From an uncultured Planctomycetaceae bacterium (GTDB taxonomy: Bacteria > Planctomycetota > Planctomycetia > Planctomycetales > Planctomycetaceae): a DNA stretch of 46,504 bases. The notes beneath the pieces were generated by a model. That model saw only the letters and a list, made by a program, of their open reading frames with translations. It was not told the DNA's origin and ran no database searches. Each line of letters starts with the position of its first letter. Position 1 is the first letter of the stretch. Location: contig CAIOTJ010000452.1 of NCBI GenBank assembly GCA_903861195.1, positions 1 to 46,504 of the forward strand, written 5' to 3'. Positions 8,698-17,659 of the stretch are shown piece by piece. A program made the translations under genes and the position numbers.

Positions 8698-9270
8698 ATG
8701 AAGACGATCTTTACTACTGGACAAGTAGCTAAGATCTGTAAAGTTGCCCCCCGTACTGTGAGCAAGTGGTTCGATTCAGGCCGCTTGCGCGGCTATCGGA
8801 TCCCCGGTTCGCAGGATCGGCGGATTCCCCGCGAGCATCTCATCCGGTTCCTCAAGGAACACGGGATGCCGCTGGGTGAACTCGAAGATGAAGCAGTGGG
8901 CAAAATTCTGATCGTTGGAGCTGAGGCCTCGATCCGCGGTGGCCTCCGCGAACAAATGAGTGCCGACACGTTCAAGCTCGATTTCGCCAACAGCGGATTC
9001 GAAGCTGGAATCCAGGCCGAGTCGCTGCACCCCGACTGCGTGGTGATCGACTTCATCATGGGGCGCAGCGAAGCCCTCATGATCGCCCAAAACCTCCGCA
9101 AGAACGCCGAGTACGCCGATGTCGTGCTGGTGGGACTGCTGAGCGATGAAGACAACACGAGCGGCTTCGACCGTTCGATCTTCAGCGAAACTTTCCGGAA
9201 ACCATTCGACACGGCCCTGCTGGCCGAACGGATTCGCACCCTGGTCAGCCGCCGCAAGCAGTTGGCCTAG
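8698..9270 (+). CDS. Excisionase/MerR-type HTH fused to a degenerate receiver domain
   Basis: The 190-residue protein has an N-terminal helix-turn-helix of the excisionase/MerR type (about residues 5-52; TTGQVAKICKVAPRTVSKWF, then GYRIPGSQDRRIPREHL as the wing). A receiver-like fold follows (about 68-186). The receiver keeps the phosphoacceptor-position D118 (VVIDFI) and K168 (RKPF). The usual acidic pair after the first strand (DD) is replaced by G74-A75 with only E76 left, and no clear Ser/Thr switch residue is seen. Mg2+ binding and phosphorylation are therefore doubtful. GGAGAG lies seven bases before the ATG. The gene stands alone, with no partner kinase, and is followed by a strong terminator. 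It is probably a DNA-binding regulator with unknown targets. Confidence 0.85.
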   Translation: MKTIFTTGQVAKICKVAPRTVSKWFDSGRLRGYRIPGSQDRRIPREHLIRFLKEHGMPLGELEDEAVGKILIVGAEASIRGGLREQMSADTFKLDFANSGFEAGIQAESLHPDCVVIDFIMGRSEALMIAQNLRKNAEYADVVLVGLLSDEDNTSGFDRSIFSETFRKPFDTALLAERIRTLVSRRKQLA

Positions 9271-9398
9271 TGATCGGAGGTCTTTCGTTCGCGGCAGTTC
9301 ACTTCCGGCACCAGTTCAGCGACGCCAGGGACGGCCCGCCCCGGAAGTTTGGTCCCTCCGACTGCCCGTCGAACGCGGGATGACCGCTGTTTTCGCCG

Positions 9399-9440
9399 AC
9401 CGGCCCGCTCAGAATTCTGAGCCGGGCCGGTTCGCTTTTC
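9399..9440 (+). terminator. Strong intrinsic terminator after HTH/receiver gene
   Basis: A long hairpin is formed by ACCGGCCCG (9399-9407) and its complement (9423-9431), with one bulged C at 9422. The stem continues into a perfect inner palindrome, CTCAGAATTCTGAG (9408-9421). TCGCTTTTC follows. The structure lies 129 bases past the stop codon at 9270, and the next gene starts at 9504. Confidence 0.8.
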
Positions 9441-9503
9441 AGGGGGAACCGACATCCCGGCTGCGACGGCCCCGAACAGCCCTGTGGGGCCGGTGGCGGG
9501 CCA

Positions 9504-11303
9504 ATGAGGTCGGTCGGTATCCTTCCCCTACAACGGTCCTGGAAAAGTGGTTTCCCGAGGACTGGCCGGGAGATCGTCCGAAGGGGACCCGTGTTCAATT
9601 CGCTCATAGCTTCGCACCCGGCAGAGTCGCTGCAGACGTTGGACCGGTCCCCATGGGGCCGGAAGTGGCCCTGGTGGCTGCTGGGGGTGGTGGTCACTGT
9701 CGCCATCACGCTGCAGCTCGATCCGGCGGGCGACCATCCGGGAGGCTGGTCGGGGCCGGGCATCACCACCGACGAGCCGCTGAATGTCGCTCAGGGGGTG
9801 CTGCTCGCTGATCGGGTATTCAATCTCGATTTGTCCGGTTTCCGCCGAGTCGATGCGGCACTGCCCGATTACCCACCCTTGGGCCGCGTCGCCCTGGGGT
9901 TGGGACATGAGATCGCCTGGATGCTGTGGCCCCCGGCTGACACCGGGGCCGCCTACTCCATCGCCTGTGCGCGGGTCATGCCCGCGTTGCTGTTTGGGTT
10001 GACGGTGGCTCTGGTCGGTTGGACGGCATCTTGCCGGTGGGGGTCTGTGGCAGGAATCTGGGCTGGGGTTTCGCTGGTCCTGATGCCGCGGAGTTTCGGA
10101 CATGCGCACCTGGCTTCGCTCGAGACCGCCATCAATCTGGGGTATCTCGTGACCCTGCTGGCGGCGCTGGGGGCGTGGGACGGCTTCGGCCGATCGAATC
10201 CGCGACTGGCCACGAGAAAGGATTCGTGGTGGTGGTCGGCGCGACTGGTCCGTTCTGCCCTGTGGACGGGCCTGGCGCTGGGGGGGGCGTGGCTGATCAA
10301 GATCCAGGCGATCTTCCTGCTGCCAGTACTGGCGGCCTGGGGGTTGGTCTGGCTACGCGGGCGGGCAATCCTGTGGGGGCTGCTGGTGGGAGGGATTGCG
10401 GCTCTGGTGTTTGTCGCGGGTTGGCCCTGGCTGTGGGAAGATCCCCTCGGGAATGCCCGGCTCTACCTCGGCAAGACCACCGCCCGGGCGACGATCCAGG
10501 CGTGGTACCTGGGGCAGCCCTGGCCCGATCGGGAGCTTCCCTGGCACTATCCGTGGGTCCTGTGGGGCACCACCGTCCCGCTGGGGTTACATCTCGTGGG
10601 AATATGGGGAGTGATTCAGTCCGCGCGGGATTGGCGGAAGGCTGGGGCCGAGTCACTGTTTGTGCTGGGAGCAGCCGTGCCCCTGGTCACGTTCAGTGTT
10701 CCCGGGATCGCGGTCTACGATGGCGAACGTCTGTTCTCAATCATCTATCCCGTGTGGGCCGTGTTGATTGGGCGGGGAGCGGGCGCGATGGCCGAGTGGT
10801 GGCTTTCCACAGGGCGAAATCGAGCAGTGGGGGCGCTCGTCAGCCTGCTGCTGTTACTGGCCCAGGGGTGGGGATTGTGGACGTTGTCGCCAGCCTGGTT
10901 GTCGTATTACAACGCGGCCGTTGGCGGTCTGAAGGGGGCCGTGGTGCTGGGATTGCCCCCGAGTTACTGGGGGGATGGGTTGACTCGCGACCTGTGGCTG
11001 GAAGTCGACCGACACATGCCGCCAGGAGCCACCCTCGCTCTGGCCCCCACGTTGTATGAGTCTCAGGCCGGGGAATTCCAGAAGCAACGGCCGGTTCATC
11101 GGCAGCAGCCTTGGACGTTGGTCCCCTTCGGGTCCAATGCGGCCGAACAGGCGGAGTTTGTCCTGCTGATCAACCGGCCGGAATACCTGCCCCCCGAGTA
11201 TCGGAATCTGAAACCGGCGGATTTCGTGGTCAGCACGACCCGGGAGGGGGTCTGGCTGGCCGGCTTGAAACGGCTGCGCGCCGCCGGTCTCAACCGTGAA
11301 TGA
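9504..11303 (+). CDS. GT-C/GT39-like glycosyltransferase family integral membrane protein
   Basis: This protein of up to 599 residues has a soluble N-terminus, then about ten or more hydrophobic helices and a soluble C-terminal domain. The first large loop after the first helix contains TTDEPLNVAQG. An acidic D-E pair at this place is the catalytic signature of GT-C enzymes (ArnT, PMT and GT39 relatives) that use lipid-phosphate sugar donors. The donor and acceptor are unknown. An internal GTG at 9591, preceded by AAGGGGACCC, is an alternative start that removes 29 residues with no family character; I kept the ATG but this is open. The 3' end overlaps the convergent aldehyde dehydrogenase gene by 14 bases. 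Confidence 0.75.
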   Translation: MRSVGILPLQRSWKSGFPRTGREIVRRGPVFNSLIASHPAESLQTLDRSPWGRKWPWWLLGVVVTVAITLQLDPAGDHPGGWSGPGITTDEPLNVAQGVLLADRVFNLDLSGFRRVDAALPDYPPLGRVALGLGHEIAWMLWPPADTGAAYSIACARVMPALLFGLTVALVGWTASCRWGSVAGIWAGVSLVLMPRSFGHAHLASLETAINLGYLVTLLAALGAWDGFGRSNPRLATRKDSWWWSARLVRSALWTGLALGGAWLIKIQAIFLLPVLAAWGLVWLRGRAILWGLLVGGIAALVFVAGWPWLWEDPLGNARLYLGKTTARATIQAWYLGQPWPDRELPWHYPWVLWGTTVPLGLHLVGIWGVIQSARDWRKAGAESLFVLGAAVPLVTFSVPGIAVYDGERLFSIIYPVWAVLIGRGAGAMAEWWLSTGRNRAVGALVSLLLLLAQGWGLWTLSPAWLSYYNAAVGGLKGAVVLGLPPSYWGDGLTRDLWLEVDRHMPPGATLALAPTLYESQAGEFQKQRPVHRQQPWTLVPFGSNAAEQAEFVLLINRPEYLPPEYRNLKPADFVVSTTREGVWLAGLKRLRAAGLNRE

Positions 11304-12702
11304 CGACCATCTTTTCTTCGGTCATTTCGCGAATTGCGTAGTGCGGTCCTTCTTTTCCCAGACCACTGTTTTTCAGGCCCCCGTAGGGCATCAGGTCGGC
11401 CCGCCACTGGGTTCCCCAGTTGATATGCAGATTACCGCTGTCCACTTCCCGGGCGAACCGCAGGGCGCGGGAGATGTCGCGGGTAAAGAGCGAAGCGGAC
11501 AGGCCGTAGGGGCTGTCGTTCGCCAACCGGATCGCTTCGTCGAAACTGTCGACACGAGTCACCGCCACTGCGGGACCAAACAGCTCCTCACAACTGATGC
11601 GCAGCGAGGGGGCCACTTCAGCGAGGAGCGTGGGTTCGAAGAGTGTTCCCTCCCGCTGCCCGCCCGTGACCAACCGCGCTCCGCTGGCGACCGCTTCCTG
11701 GACCCAGGACTCCACCCGACAGGCGTCCTGTTCGCGAATCATCGGCCCCATCCGGGTGGCCGGGTCGAGTGGATTGCCAGTCCGCAGCTCTTTCACCCGG
11801 GGGGTCAGGGCGTCCAGAAACGCTCCATAGGCCTGTGGGGTGGCCAGGATGCGTTGGGTTGAAATACAGACCTGACCCGCATTGGAGTAACCCGATACGG
11901 CAACCAGGGATGCCGCCTGTTCGATGTCGGCATCGTCGAGCAGGATCACCGGACTGTTGCTGCCGAGTTCCATCGTGACCCGCTTGACTCCCGCCATGCG
12001 GCAGATGGCGTCGCCGATGGCATAGCTGCCGGTGAAGCTGATCTTGCGGACGCGGCGGTCGGTGCACAACGCTGTTCCCAATTCGCCGCCACCCCCCGTG
12101 ACACAGGCGATGGCCTGGGGAGGAAGCCCCGCCTCCAGCAGGATTTCGACCAGTTTGAGAGCCGATAACGGCGTGTCGCTGGCCGGTTTGATGCAGACGG
12201 CGTTCCCCGCGGCGAGGGCCGGTCCCACCTTGTGGGCGACCAGATTCAGGGGAAAGTTGAAGGGGGTGATGGCCGCCACAATGCCGCAGGGAACCCGCAG
12301 TGTGAACCCCAGTTTGCCTTTGCCGCCCGGGGCGGCGTCGAGGGGAATGACCTCGCTGCCGATGCGGCGGGCTTCGTCGGCCGACACGTCAATGGTTTCA
12401 CGGGCCCGGCTTGCTTCGAAGGTTCCCTCGGCCAGGGTCTTGCCCTCTTCCTGGCTGATCGTTCGCCCCAGTTCGGGTTCACATGCCTGCATGAGCGCCG
12501 CCGCCCGGCGCAAGATCGCCGAGCGGTCATACGCCGACATGTCGCGCATCAGCCGGGCCCCTTCGACCAGTCCCTCGACCGCCCGGTTCACATCGTCGGG
12601 GGTCCCATGAGGCACTGTGTCGATCACCTCGCCGTTGAACGGATTGCGGACTTCGATCGACCGGGGTCGGTCTTGCCACCGGCCTGCGAGAAACATCTTC
12701 AT
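11290..12702 (-). CDS. NAD(P)-dependent aldehyde dehydrogenase
   Basis: The 470-residue protein is a full-length aldehyde dehydrogenase. The key residues are present: N149 in TPFNFPLN (oxyanion), E245 in MELGSNSP (general base) and C279 in NAGQVCISTQR (nucleophile). The GSYAIG segment and the C-terminal YGGLKNSGLGKEG stretch are also typical. It oxidises an aldehyde to the acid with NAD+ or NADP+. The overall pattern resembles succinate-semialdehyde, lactaldehyde and non-phosphorylating glyceraldehyde-3-phosphate dehydrogenases, but the substrate cannot be fixed from sequence and no pathway neighbour helps. The gene is transcribed away from the PVC heme protein gene and ends tail-to-tail inside the GT-C gene by 14 bases. 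Confidence 0.9.
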   Translation of the reverse strand: MKMFLAGRWQDRPRSIEVRNPFNGEVIDTVPHGTPDDVNRAVEGLVEGARLMRDMSAYDRSAILRRAAALMQACEPELGRTISQEEGKTLAEGTFEASRARETIDVSADEARRIGSEVIPLDAAPGGKGKLGFTLRVPCGIVAAITPFNFPLNLVAHKVGPALAAGNAVCIKPASDTPLSALKLVEILLEAGLPPQAIACVTGGGGELGTALCTDRRVRKISFTGSYAIGDAICRMAGVKRVTMELGSNSPVILLDDADIEQAASLVAVSGYSNAGQVCISTQRILATPQAYGAFLDALTPRVKELRTGNPLDPATRMGPMIREQDACRVESWVQEAVASGARLVTGGQREGTLFEPTLLAEVAPSLRISCEELFGPAVAVTRVDSFDEAIRLANDSPYGLSASLFTRDISRALRFAREVDSGNLHINWGTQWRADLMPYGGLKNSGLGKEGPHYAIREMTEEKMVVIHG

Positions 12703-13015
12703 CGGAGCGACGCCTGGGCACTGCGGAGAGGAGGCAACGGGAACAGCCTGCGATTTTCAGCTTAGCCGGTCTTCCGTCAGGTCAACAGGGGCAGCCGTAG
12801 TGTCGATTGATGATCGAGCGGCGGCAGCCACCGCCCGTGTTCCCTGTGGTCCCGGAGACCGTGACCGTTGTCACCGCGTCTCGCGAGTTTATCGCCGGCC
12901 TGGCGACTCACATCCCATCGGAAGGGACCATCGACCGCGTGGCCGGAATGGCTGTCGGGGCAATGGTAATCCGGTATCCTCCGCTTCCGCTCTCTTTCGC
13001 AGGATTGATCTGCCC
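12703..13015. other. 313-base divergent intergenic region
   Basis: This region lies between the leftward aldehyde dehydrogenase and the rightward heme-protein gene. A weak promoter-like pair, TTGTCA and TATCGC with a 16-base spacer, lies near 12877-12904 on the + strand. No RNA, repeat or gene is evident. The rightward frame stays open across it, but that extension has no signal peptide and lies upstream of the much better start at 13016. Confidence 0.4.
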
Positions 13016-15970
13016 ATGCACTGGATTCGACTCGGACTGCTTGCGCTACTGCTGCTGCTGCTGCCGGTGGCCTCCCGGGAGGCTCACGCCGGGGGAGAAT
13101 CACCTCTGCCGCCGGCGGAGGAAGTCGGAACGTTTGTGCTGGAAGATCCTGGGTTGGAAGTGCAGCTCGTGGCCAGTGAACCGGCGGTGCGCAGTCCGGT
13201 GGCGCTGGCGTGGGATGCCTCGCAGCGGCTGTATGTGGCCGAGATGATTGGTTATCCCGAGACACCTGGACTGGGGCGGATCACCCGCTTCGAAGACCGT
13301 GATCGTGACGGACGCTACGAGCACGCCCAGGTGTTTGCCGGGGGATTTGACTTTCCCGCCTCGGTGATGCCTGTCGAGGCGGGGGTGCTGGTGGCCGATG
13401 CTCCGCACATTTGGTTGCTGCGCGACACCGACGAGGATGGTGCGGCGGATGAACGCCAGATCGTCTGGACAGGATTTCGACCCGGTTCCCAACAGCTGCG
13501 CGCGAATGCGCTGCATTGGGGACCCGACAACTGGATCCATGGAGCCAATGGCCGCAACGATGGCGAGGTGACTCGTCCCGAGGGGGGAGCGGCGGTCTCG
13601 ATTCGAGCGCGCGATTTCCGATTCCGTCTGCAGCCGGCCACGTTTGAGGCGGTGGTGGGACAAAGCCAGTTTGGCCAGGTCCATGATGACTGGGGCCGGC
13701 GATTCCTTTCCTGGAACACTGTTCCGGTTCGACAGCAACTGCTTCCCGACTGGTTCCTCGAGGCGTGTCCAGACCTGGCCGCGTTGGCGATTGTCGACAC
13801 CGCCGAGCCCGGAGATTCCGGTGAGATCTTTCCTCTCAGCCCCCCTCCGCGCCAGTTCAACGCCGAGCGGGCGAGTTTTTACAACGCCCTGTGCGGCCTG
13901 ACCATTCTGCGGAGCCCTCTCCTGGGGAGTGACTACGAGGGGAATGTGTTTGTGGGAGAGTCGCTGAGCAACCTGGTGATCCGGCGAAAGCTCGATGCCA
14001 CCGGCGTTGTCGCCAGAACGCAACGGCCCAACCCCGGAAGCGACTTTCTGGCGTCCAGCGACTCGTGGTTTCATCCCGTGTTTCTGGCAACCGGGCCGGA
14101 TGGGGCGTTGTATCTCGCCGATTTCTATCGTCCCTTGGTCGAGCATCCAATTTATGTGTCCTCGGAACAGGCCCGTCGTGAGGTCGACTGGCGGCAAGGG
14201 GCCGGGCATGGCCGGATCTGGCGAGTCACCCGCCGGGGCGATCGACAAACCGGCCATCCCCCCGCGCCTCCCGCGGAACTGCCTCCGGGGGAACTGGTCG
14301 CCCGGCTCGGCCATCCCGTCGGTTGGCAGCGGGACACGGCCCGGCGTTTGCTGGTGGAGGGGAGACGAAACGAACTCACAGTCGACGTGCGCCGGCTCTG
14401 GTCGGCGTCGGCAACCCCCCAGGGACGACTGCAGGCAATGTGGACGCTGGAGGGACTGGGGGATCTTGAAGTCGCCGACCTCCAGCGCGCCCTGGCCGAT
14501 GAATCGGACTTCGTCCGAGTCCGGGGAATTGCCCTTTGCGGGTCGCGTCTGGTGCAGGATGAGTCACTGCGGCAGACGTGTCGGAACCTGGCCACCCAGG
14601 GTTCCTCGCAGATCCGTTTCCAGTTGGCATTGTCGTCGGTGAAGTGGCAGGACGAGGAACGCCTGGAATTGCTGAAGTCGCTCGTTCGTATTGCTCCCGG
14701 CGAGACTCCGCTGACCGAAGTGGTGCTGGCGGTCGCGGCACGCATGCCTGGGCAAATGCTGGAAATGGTCCGCCAACTGGTTCGTGACGAAACGTCGGCG
14801 TGGCTGCGTCCCGATGAGGGGCGCAGCCGATTCCTGCGTGGGGTGGGGCACCGGCTGGGGGTGGTCCCGCTGGACGAGCACGATTCACAGGGGCTCGAAA
14901 CACTGCTGCAGCAGGCACGTGACCGACGTGAGCCCGCTGGTGTGGGTTGGATTCTCGCGGGGATGGCGGAAAGTGGAGTGGCGCAGGGGAAGTCTTTGAA
15001 ATCGGCGTTGGCCTGGAAGGACCCGGATCTGGTCGAATGGGCCCACCGGATGGTGCTGCCGAAGCCGGGTTCGGAGCTGAAGCCAGCCGATTCGGCAATG
15101 TGGGCCGCCCCGCTGGGACTGCTCGTCTGGGGAGAGGCGGACGAGACCGTGCGTGAGTTGACGCGTCTGGTGAAACGGGGACAGCCCGCCGAAGTACAGT
15201 CGCTGGCCGCGTTTGTCATCGGGGAAGTGGCGACGCCAGCCTCGGTCGAGGATCTGATTGGGGTGTGGACCCAGGCGGGAACGCCTGCCCGCCGGGTGCT
15301 GTTGCGGGGGGCGGCCCGCTCAGTGGCGCTGGGGCAAATGGTGTTGGAGGGATTGCGGGGGGGAGTGATCTCGCAGGCCGATTTCCCGGCAGACCTCGTG
15401 GTGGCACTGGCGCAGTCGGACTCTGTCGATTTGCGGACGCTCGCCAGGGAAGTCGCTTCAGAGGTCAATGCCGATCGACAGCAGGTTGTGGACGCTCATC
15501 GGCAGGCCCTCTCCCAACGGGGTAATGCCCTGGCAGGGGCCCGGTTGTTCCGACAGCATTGCCTGGTCTGCCACCAGGTGCAGCGGGAGGGAGGAGTGGT
15601 CGGGCCGGATTTGTCGGGAATTGGAGGCCGGCCGCGCGAGTCGGTGCTGGTCGACCTGTTGGATCCCAATCGCCAGGTGAATCCCAATTTTGTGGTGCAG
15701 TCGGTGGAACTGAAATCGGGAGTGGTTGTATCGGGTCTCGTCGTGGCCGAGACCGCACAAACCCTCGTCCTCAAGCGGGCGGATGGAGACACAGTGCAGG
15801 TTCCCGTGACTGGGATCGTGGAGGTCCGCAGCACCGGGCAATCGCTCATGCCCGAGGGATTCGAACAGAAGCTCCCCGGGGGGTCTCTCGTCGACCTGCT
15901 GGAGTTCCTGGGGAACCCCAGCCGGGACCTGTTGCGCGAGGCTGGCCGGAAAGAGTCCCGGGAAGATTGA
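13016..15970 (+). CDS. PVC-type heme-binding CxxCH protein with beta-propeller and HEAT-like region
   Basis: The 984-residue secreted protein starts at the ATG that gives a clear signal peptide (MHWIRLGLLALLLLLLPVA, cleavage near AHA-GG). An N-terminal beta-propeller-like 'membrane-bound dehydrogenase' region follows (about residues 35-430; LYVAEMIGYPE, HGPDNWIHGANG-type repeats). Next comes an alpha-helical HEAT-like stretch (about 450-830), then a C-terminal cytochrome c-like domain. The single heme site CLVCH starts near residue 849 and is followed by GPDLSGIGGR and the family's DPNRQVNPNF segment. Related proteins are abundant in Planctomycetota and Verrucomicrobiota and are thought to be periplasmic oxidoreductases, perhaps for sugars; no substrate is known. 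It probably heads a unit with the PQQ-like gene 118 bases downstream. Confidence 0.92.
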   Translation: MHWIRLGLLALLLLLLPVASREAHAGGESPLPPAEEVGTFVLEDPGLEVQLVASEPAVRSPVALAWDASQRLYVAEMIGYPETPGLGRITRFEDRDRDGRYEHAQVFAGGFDFPASVMPVEAGVLVADAPHIWLLRDTDEDGAADERQIVWTGFRPGSQQLRANALHWGPDNWIHGANGRNDGEVTRPEGGAAVSIRARDFRFRLQPATFEAVVGQSQFGQVHDDWGRRFLSWNTVPVRQQLLPDWFLEACPDLAALAIVDTAEPGDSGEIFPLSPPPRQFNAERASFYNALCGLTILRSPLLGSDYEGNVFVGESLSNLVIRRKLDATGVVARTQRPNPGSDFLASSDSWFHPVFLATGPDGALYLADFYRPLVEHPIYVSSEQARREVDWRQGAGHGRIWRVTRRGDRQTGHPPAPPAELPPGELVARLGHPVGWQRDTARRLLVEGRRNELTVDVRRLWSASATPQGRLQAMWTLEGLGDLEVADLQRALADESDFVRVRGIALCGSRLVQDESLRQTCRNLATQGSSQIRFQLALSSVKWQDEERLELLKSLVRIAPGETPLTEVVLAVAARMPGQMLEMVRQLVRDETSAWLRPDEGRSRFLRGVGHRLGVVPLDEHDSQGLETLLQQARDRREPAGVGWILAGMAESGVAQGKSLKSALAWKDPDLVEWAHRMVLPKPGSELKPADSAMWAAPLGLLVWGEADETVRELTRLVKRGQPAEVQSLAAFVIGEVATPASVEDLIGVWTQAGTPARRVLLRGAARSVALGQMVLEGLRGGVISQADFPADLVVALAQSDSVDLRTLAREVASEVNADRQQVVDAHRQALSQRGNALAGARLFRQHCLVCHQVQREGGVVGPDLSGIGGRPRESVLVDLLDPNRQVNPNFVVQSVELKSGVVVSGLVVAETAQTLVLKRADGDTVQVPVTGIVEVRSTGQSLMPEGFEQKLPGGSLVDLLEFLGNPSRDLLREAGRKESRED

Positions 15971-16088
15971 CTCGTCGTCCTTGAATTCCGGGTGGGAAAT
16001 GCGATTCAATTTGGAAGCGTCTGGTTCGGCGACAGCGGACGCCCGCGCGGTGACTGTGCCTGGAACTCGGGATGGATCGGGTGGCATC

Positions 16089-17609
16089 ATGCCAAATGTG
16101 CGTCGTGGCTGGGGTTGGGCCCTCGCTGGAGTCGGCCTGCTGAGTGTGATCACCGGCGTGTGTCGTGGCGATGACCAGCAGGGATCCGCCAGTAATCCGC
16201 ACTTTCACCGGGAAGAGATCCCGGTTGTTCCCCAGACCGAGGCGGGTACCACCCCGGCCCAAAAGCGGACCGGGGAAGACTGGCCCGAGTTCCTGGGACC
16301 TCGGGGAACGGGAATCTCGGGCGAGACGGGATTGTTGCCGAAATGGCCCACGAAGGGTCCGCCCGTGCTGTGGAAGAAAAAGGTGGGGGAGGGATATGCC
16401 GCCCCCTCGATCCAGGGTGATCGTTTGGTCTTCTTTCATCGCATTGAAGACGAAGAGCGGGTCGACTGTTTTGTTCCCGAGACTGGGGCGGAGGTCTGGA
16501 GTCACTCGTACCCGACCAGCTTCAGTGATCCCTACGGATACAACGGAGGTCCCCGCTGTTCCCCTCTGCTGACCGCAGAGCACTGCTTCACCTACGGTGC
16601 CGAGGGAAAGCTCACCTGCCTCGATCTCGCGACAGGAAAACAGGTCTGGCAGCGCGATACGCAGAAAGACTTCCGCATTCCACGCGGCTTTTTTGGTGTC
16701 GGTTCGACTCCTGTTCTTGACGGAGACCGGTTGTTCGTGATGGTGGGGGGGCATCCCCGGTCCGGGATGGTCGCCTTCGATCGAAAGTCCGGGAAAACAG
16801 TGTGGGAAAACGTCGGACCAGAGACGTTCCCCAATCCCCCGATGCGGATCGAGCGCGACCGGCCTCCCGCCAAGCTGGCCAGTTATTCGTCTCCCTGCCT
16901 GGCCACGATTCACGGACGCAAGCACCTGCTCTGTTTCATGCGTCCCGGACTGGTCTCGCTCGACCCCGAAACGGGCGAGGTCAACTTTGCCACCTGGTTT
17001 CGATCGCCCATTCATGATTCGGTCAACGCGGCCCGACCGGTGGTCATCGGAGACCGGATTTTTCTCTCGGCGGCGTATGAGACCGGCGCCTTGATGCTGA
17101 AGGTCCAACCCGATGGCAAGGGGGCGGAAGAGGTCTGGAAAGACCTCGATGCGATGCAGACGCACTGGTCAACCACCATCGAGCATCACGGTTTTCTCTA
17201 CGGCTTCAGCGGACGGCACGAGCCGGGTTCAAACCTGCGGTGTTTGCGGGCGACTGATGGAGAGTTGCTGTGGCGAACCCGCGATGTGAATGAAGACGAA
17301 GAACCCGATCCCAAGGCGGGTCTGGGGGTCAGTGTTCCCAAGTACTATGGTCGCGGCTCGGCGATTCTCGCCGATGGGCGGCTCATCGTTATGGGAGAGC
17401 GGGGGACCCTGGCTCTGGTCGATCTGAATCCCGAGGAGTTCCGAGAGATCAGCCGGGTTCGATTTCCCGAGTTGGGCTATCCCTGTTGGACGGCGCCCGT
17501 GCTCTCGCGACAGCGGTTGTTCATCACAGGGTCCCGTCAGTTTCGGGGGCTGGGGGGATTCACCGATTATGAATACCACCTGATCGCCCTCGACCTGGCT
17601 GCGGAATGA
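16089..17609 (+). CDS. Secreted PQQ-like beta-propeller protein
   Basis: The start at 16089 gives a signal peptide (MPNVRRGWGWALAGVGLLSV, cleavage near CRG-DD) and a 506-residue product; the frame is open 108 bases further upstream without a leader. The mature protein opens with DWPEFLGPRGTGISGE, typical of planctomycete PQQ-binding-like repeat proteins. It then has repeated blades with the W-containing motif (VLWKKKVGEGYAAPS, CLDLATGKQVWQRD, VAFDRKSGKTVWEN). These folds resemble BamB and quinoprotein dehydrogenases. Without clear catalytic residues a scaffold or binding role is as likely as an enzyme. The neighbours, a heme protein upstream and a methyltransferase 50 bases downstream, suggest one transcript. 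Confidence 0.88.
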   Translation: MPNVRRGWGWALAGVGLLSVITGVCRGDDQQGSASNPHFHREEIPVVPQTEAGTTPAQKRTGEDWPEFLGPRGTGISGETGLLPKWPTKGPPVLWKKKVGEGYAAPSIQGDRLVFFHRIEDEERVDCFVPETGAEVWSHSYPTSFSDPYGYNGGPRCSPLLTAEHCFTYGAEGKLTCLDLATGKQVWQRDTQKDFRIPRGFFGVGSTPVLDGDRLFVMVGGHPRSGMVAFDRKSGKTVWENVGPETFPNPPMRIERDRPPAKLASYSSPCLATIHGRKHLLCFMRPGLVSLDPETGEVNFATWFRSPIHDSVNAARPVVIGDRIFLSAAYETGALMLKVQPDGKGAEEVWKDLDAMQTHWSTTIEHHGFLYGFSGRHEPGSNLRCLRATDGELLWRTRDVNEDEEPDPKAGLGVSVPKYYGRGSAILADGRLIVMGERGTLALVDLNPEEFREISRVRFPELGYPCWTAPVLSRQRLFITGSRQFRGLGGFTDYEYHLIALDLAAE

Positions 17610-17659
17610 ACGGCCGGGCGGAAATCTGGCCCCCATCTTGAAGTCGAGAGGAAGTCCCG

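Noticed and set aside
10019-11059. 346-codon open frame within the GT-C gene
   Set aside because: It is an out-of-frame shadow of a high-GC gene: Gly/Arg/Ala-rich without hydrophobic pattern or motifs.
12617-13015. Upstream extension of the PVC heme protein
   Set aside because: It overlaps the start of the aldehyde dehydrogenase and hides the clear signal peptide that begins at 13016.
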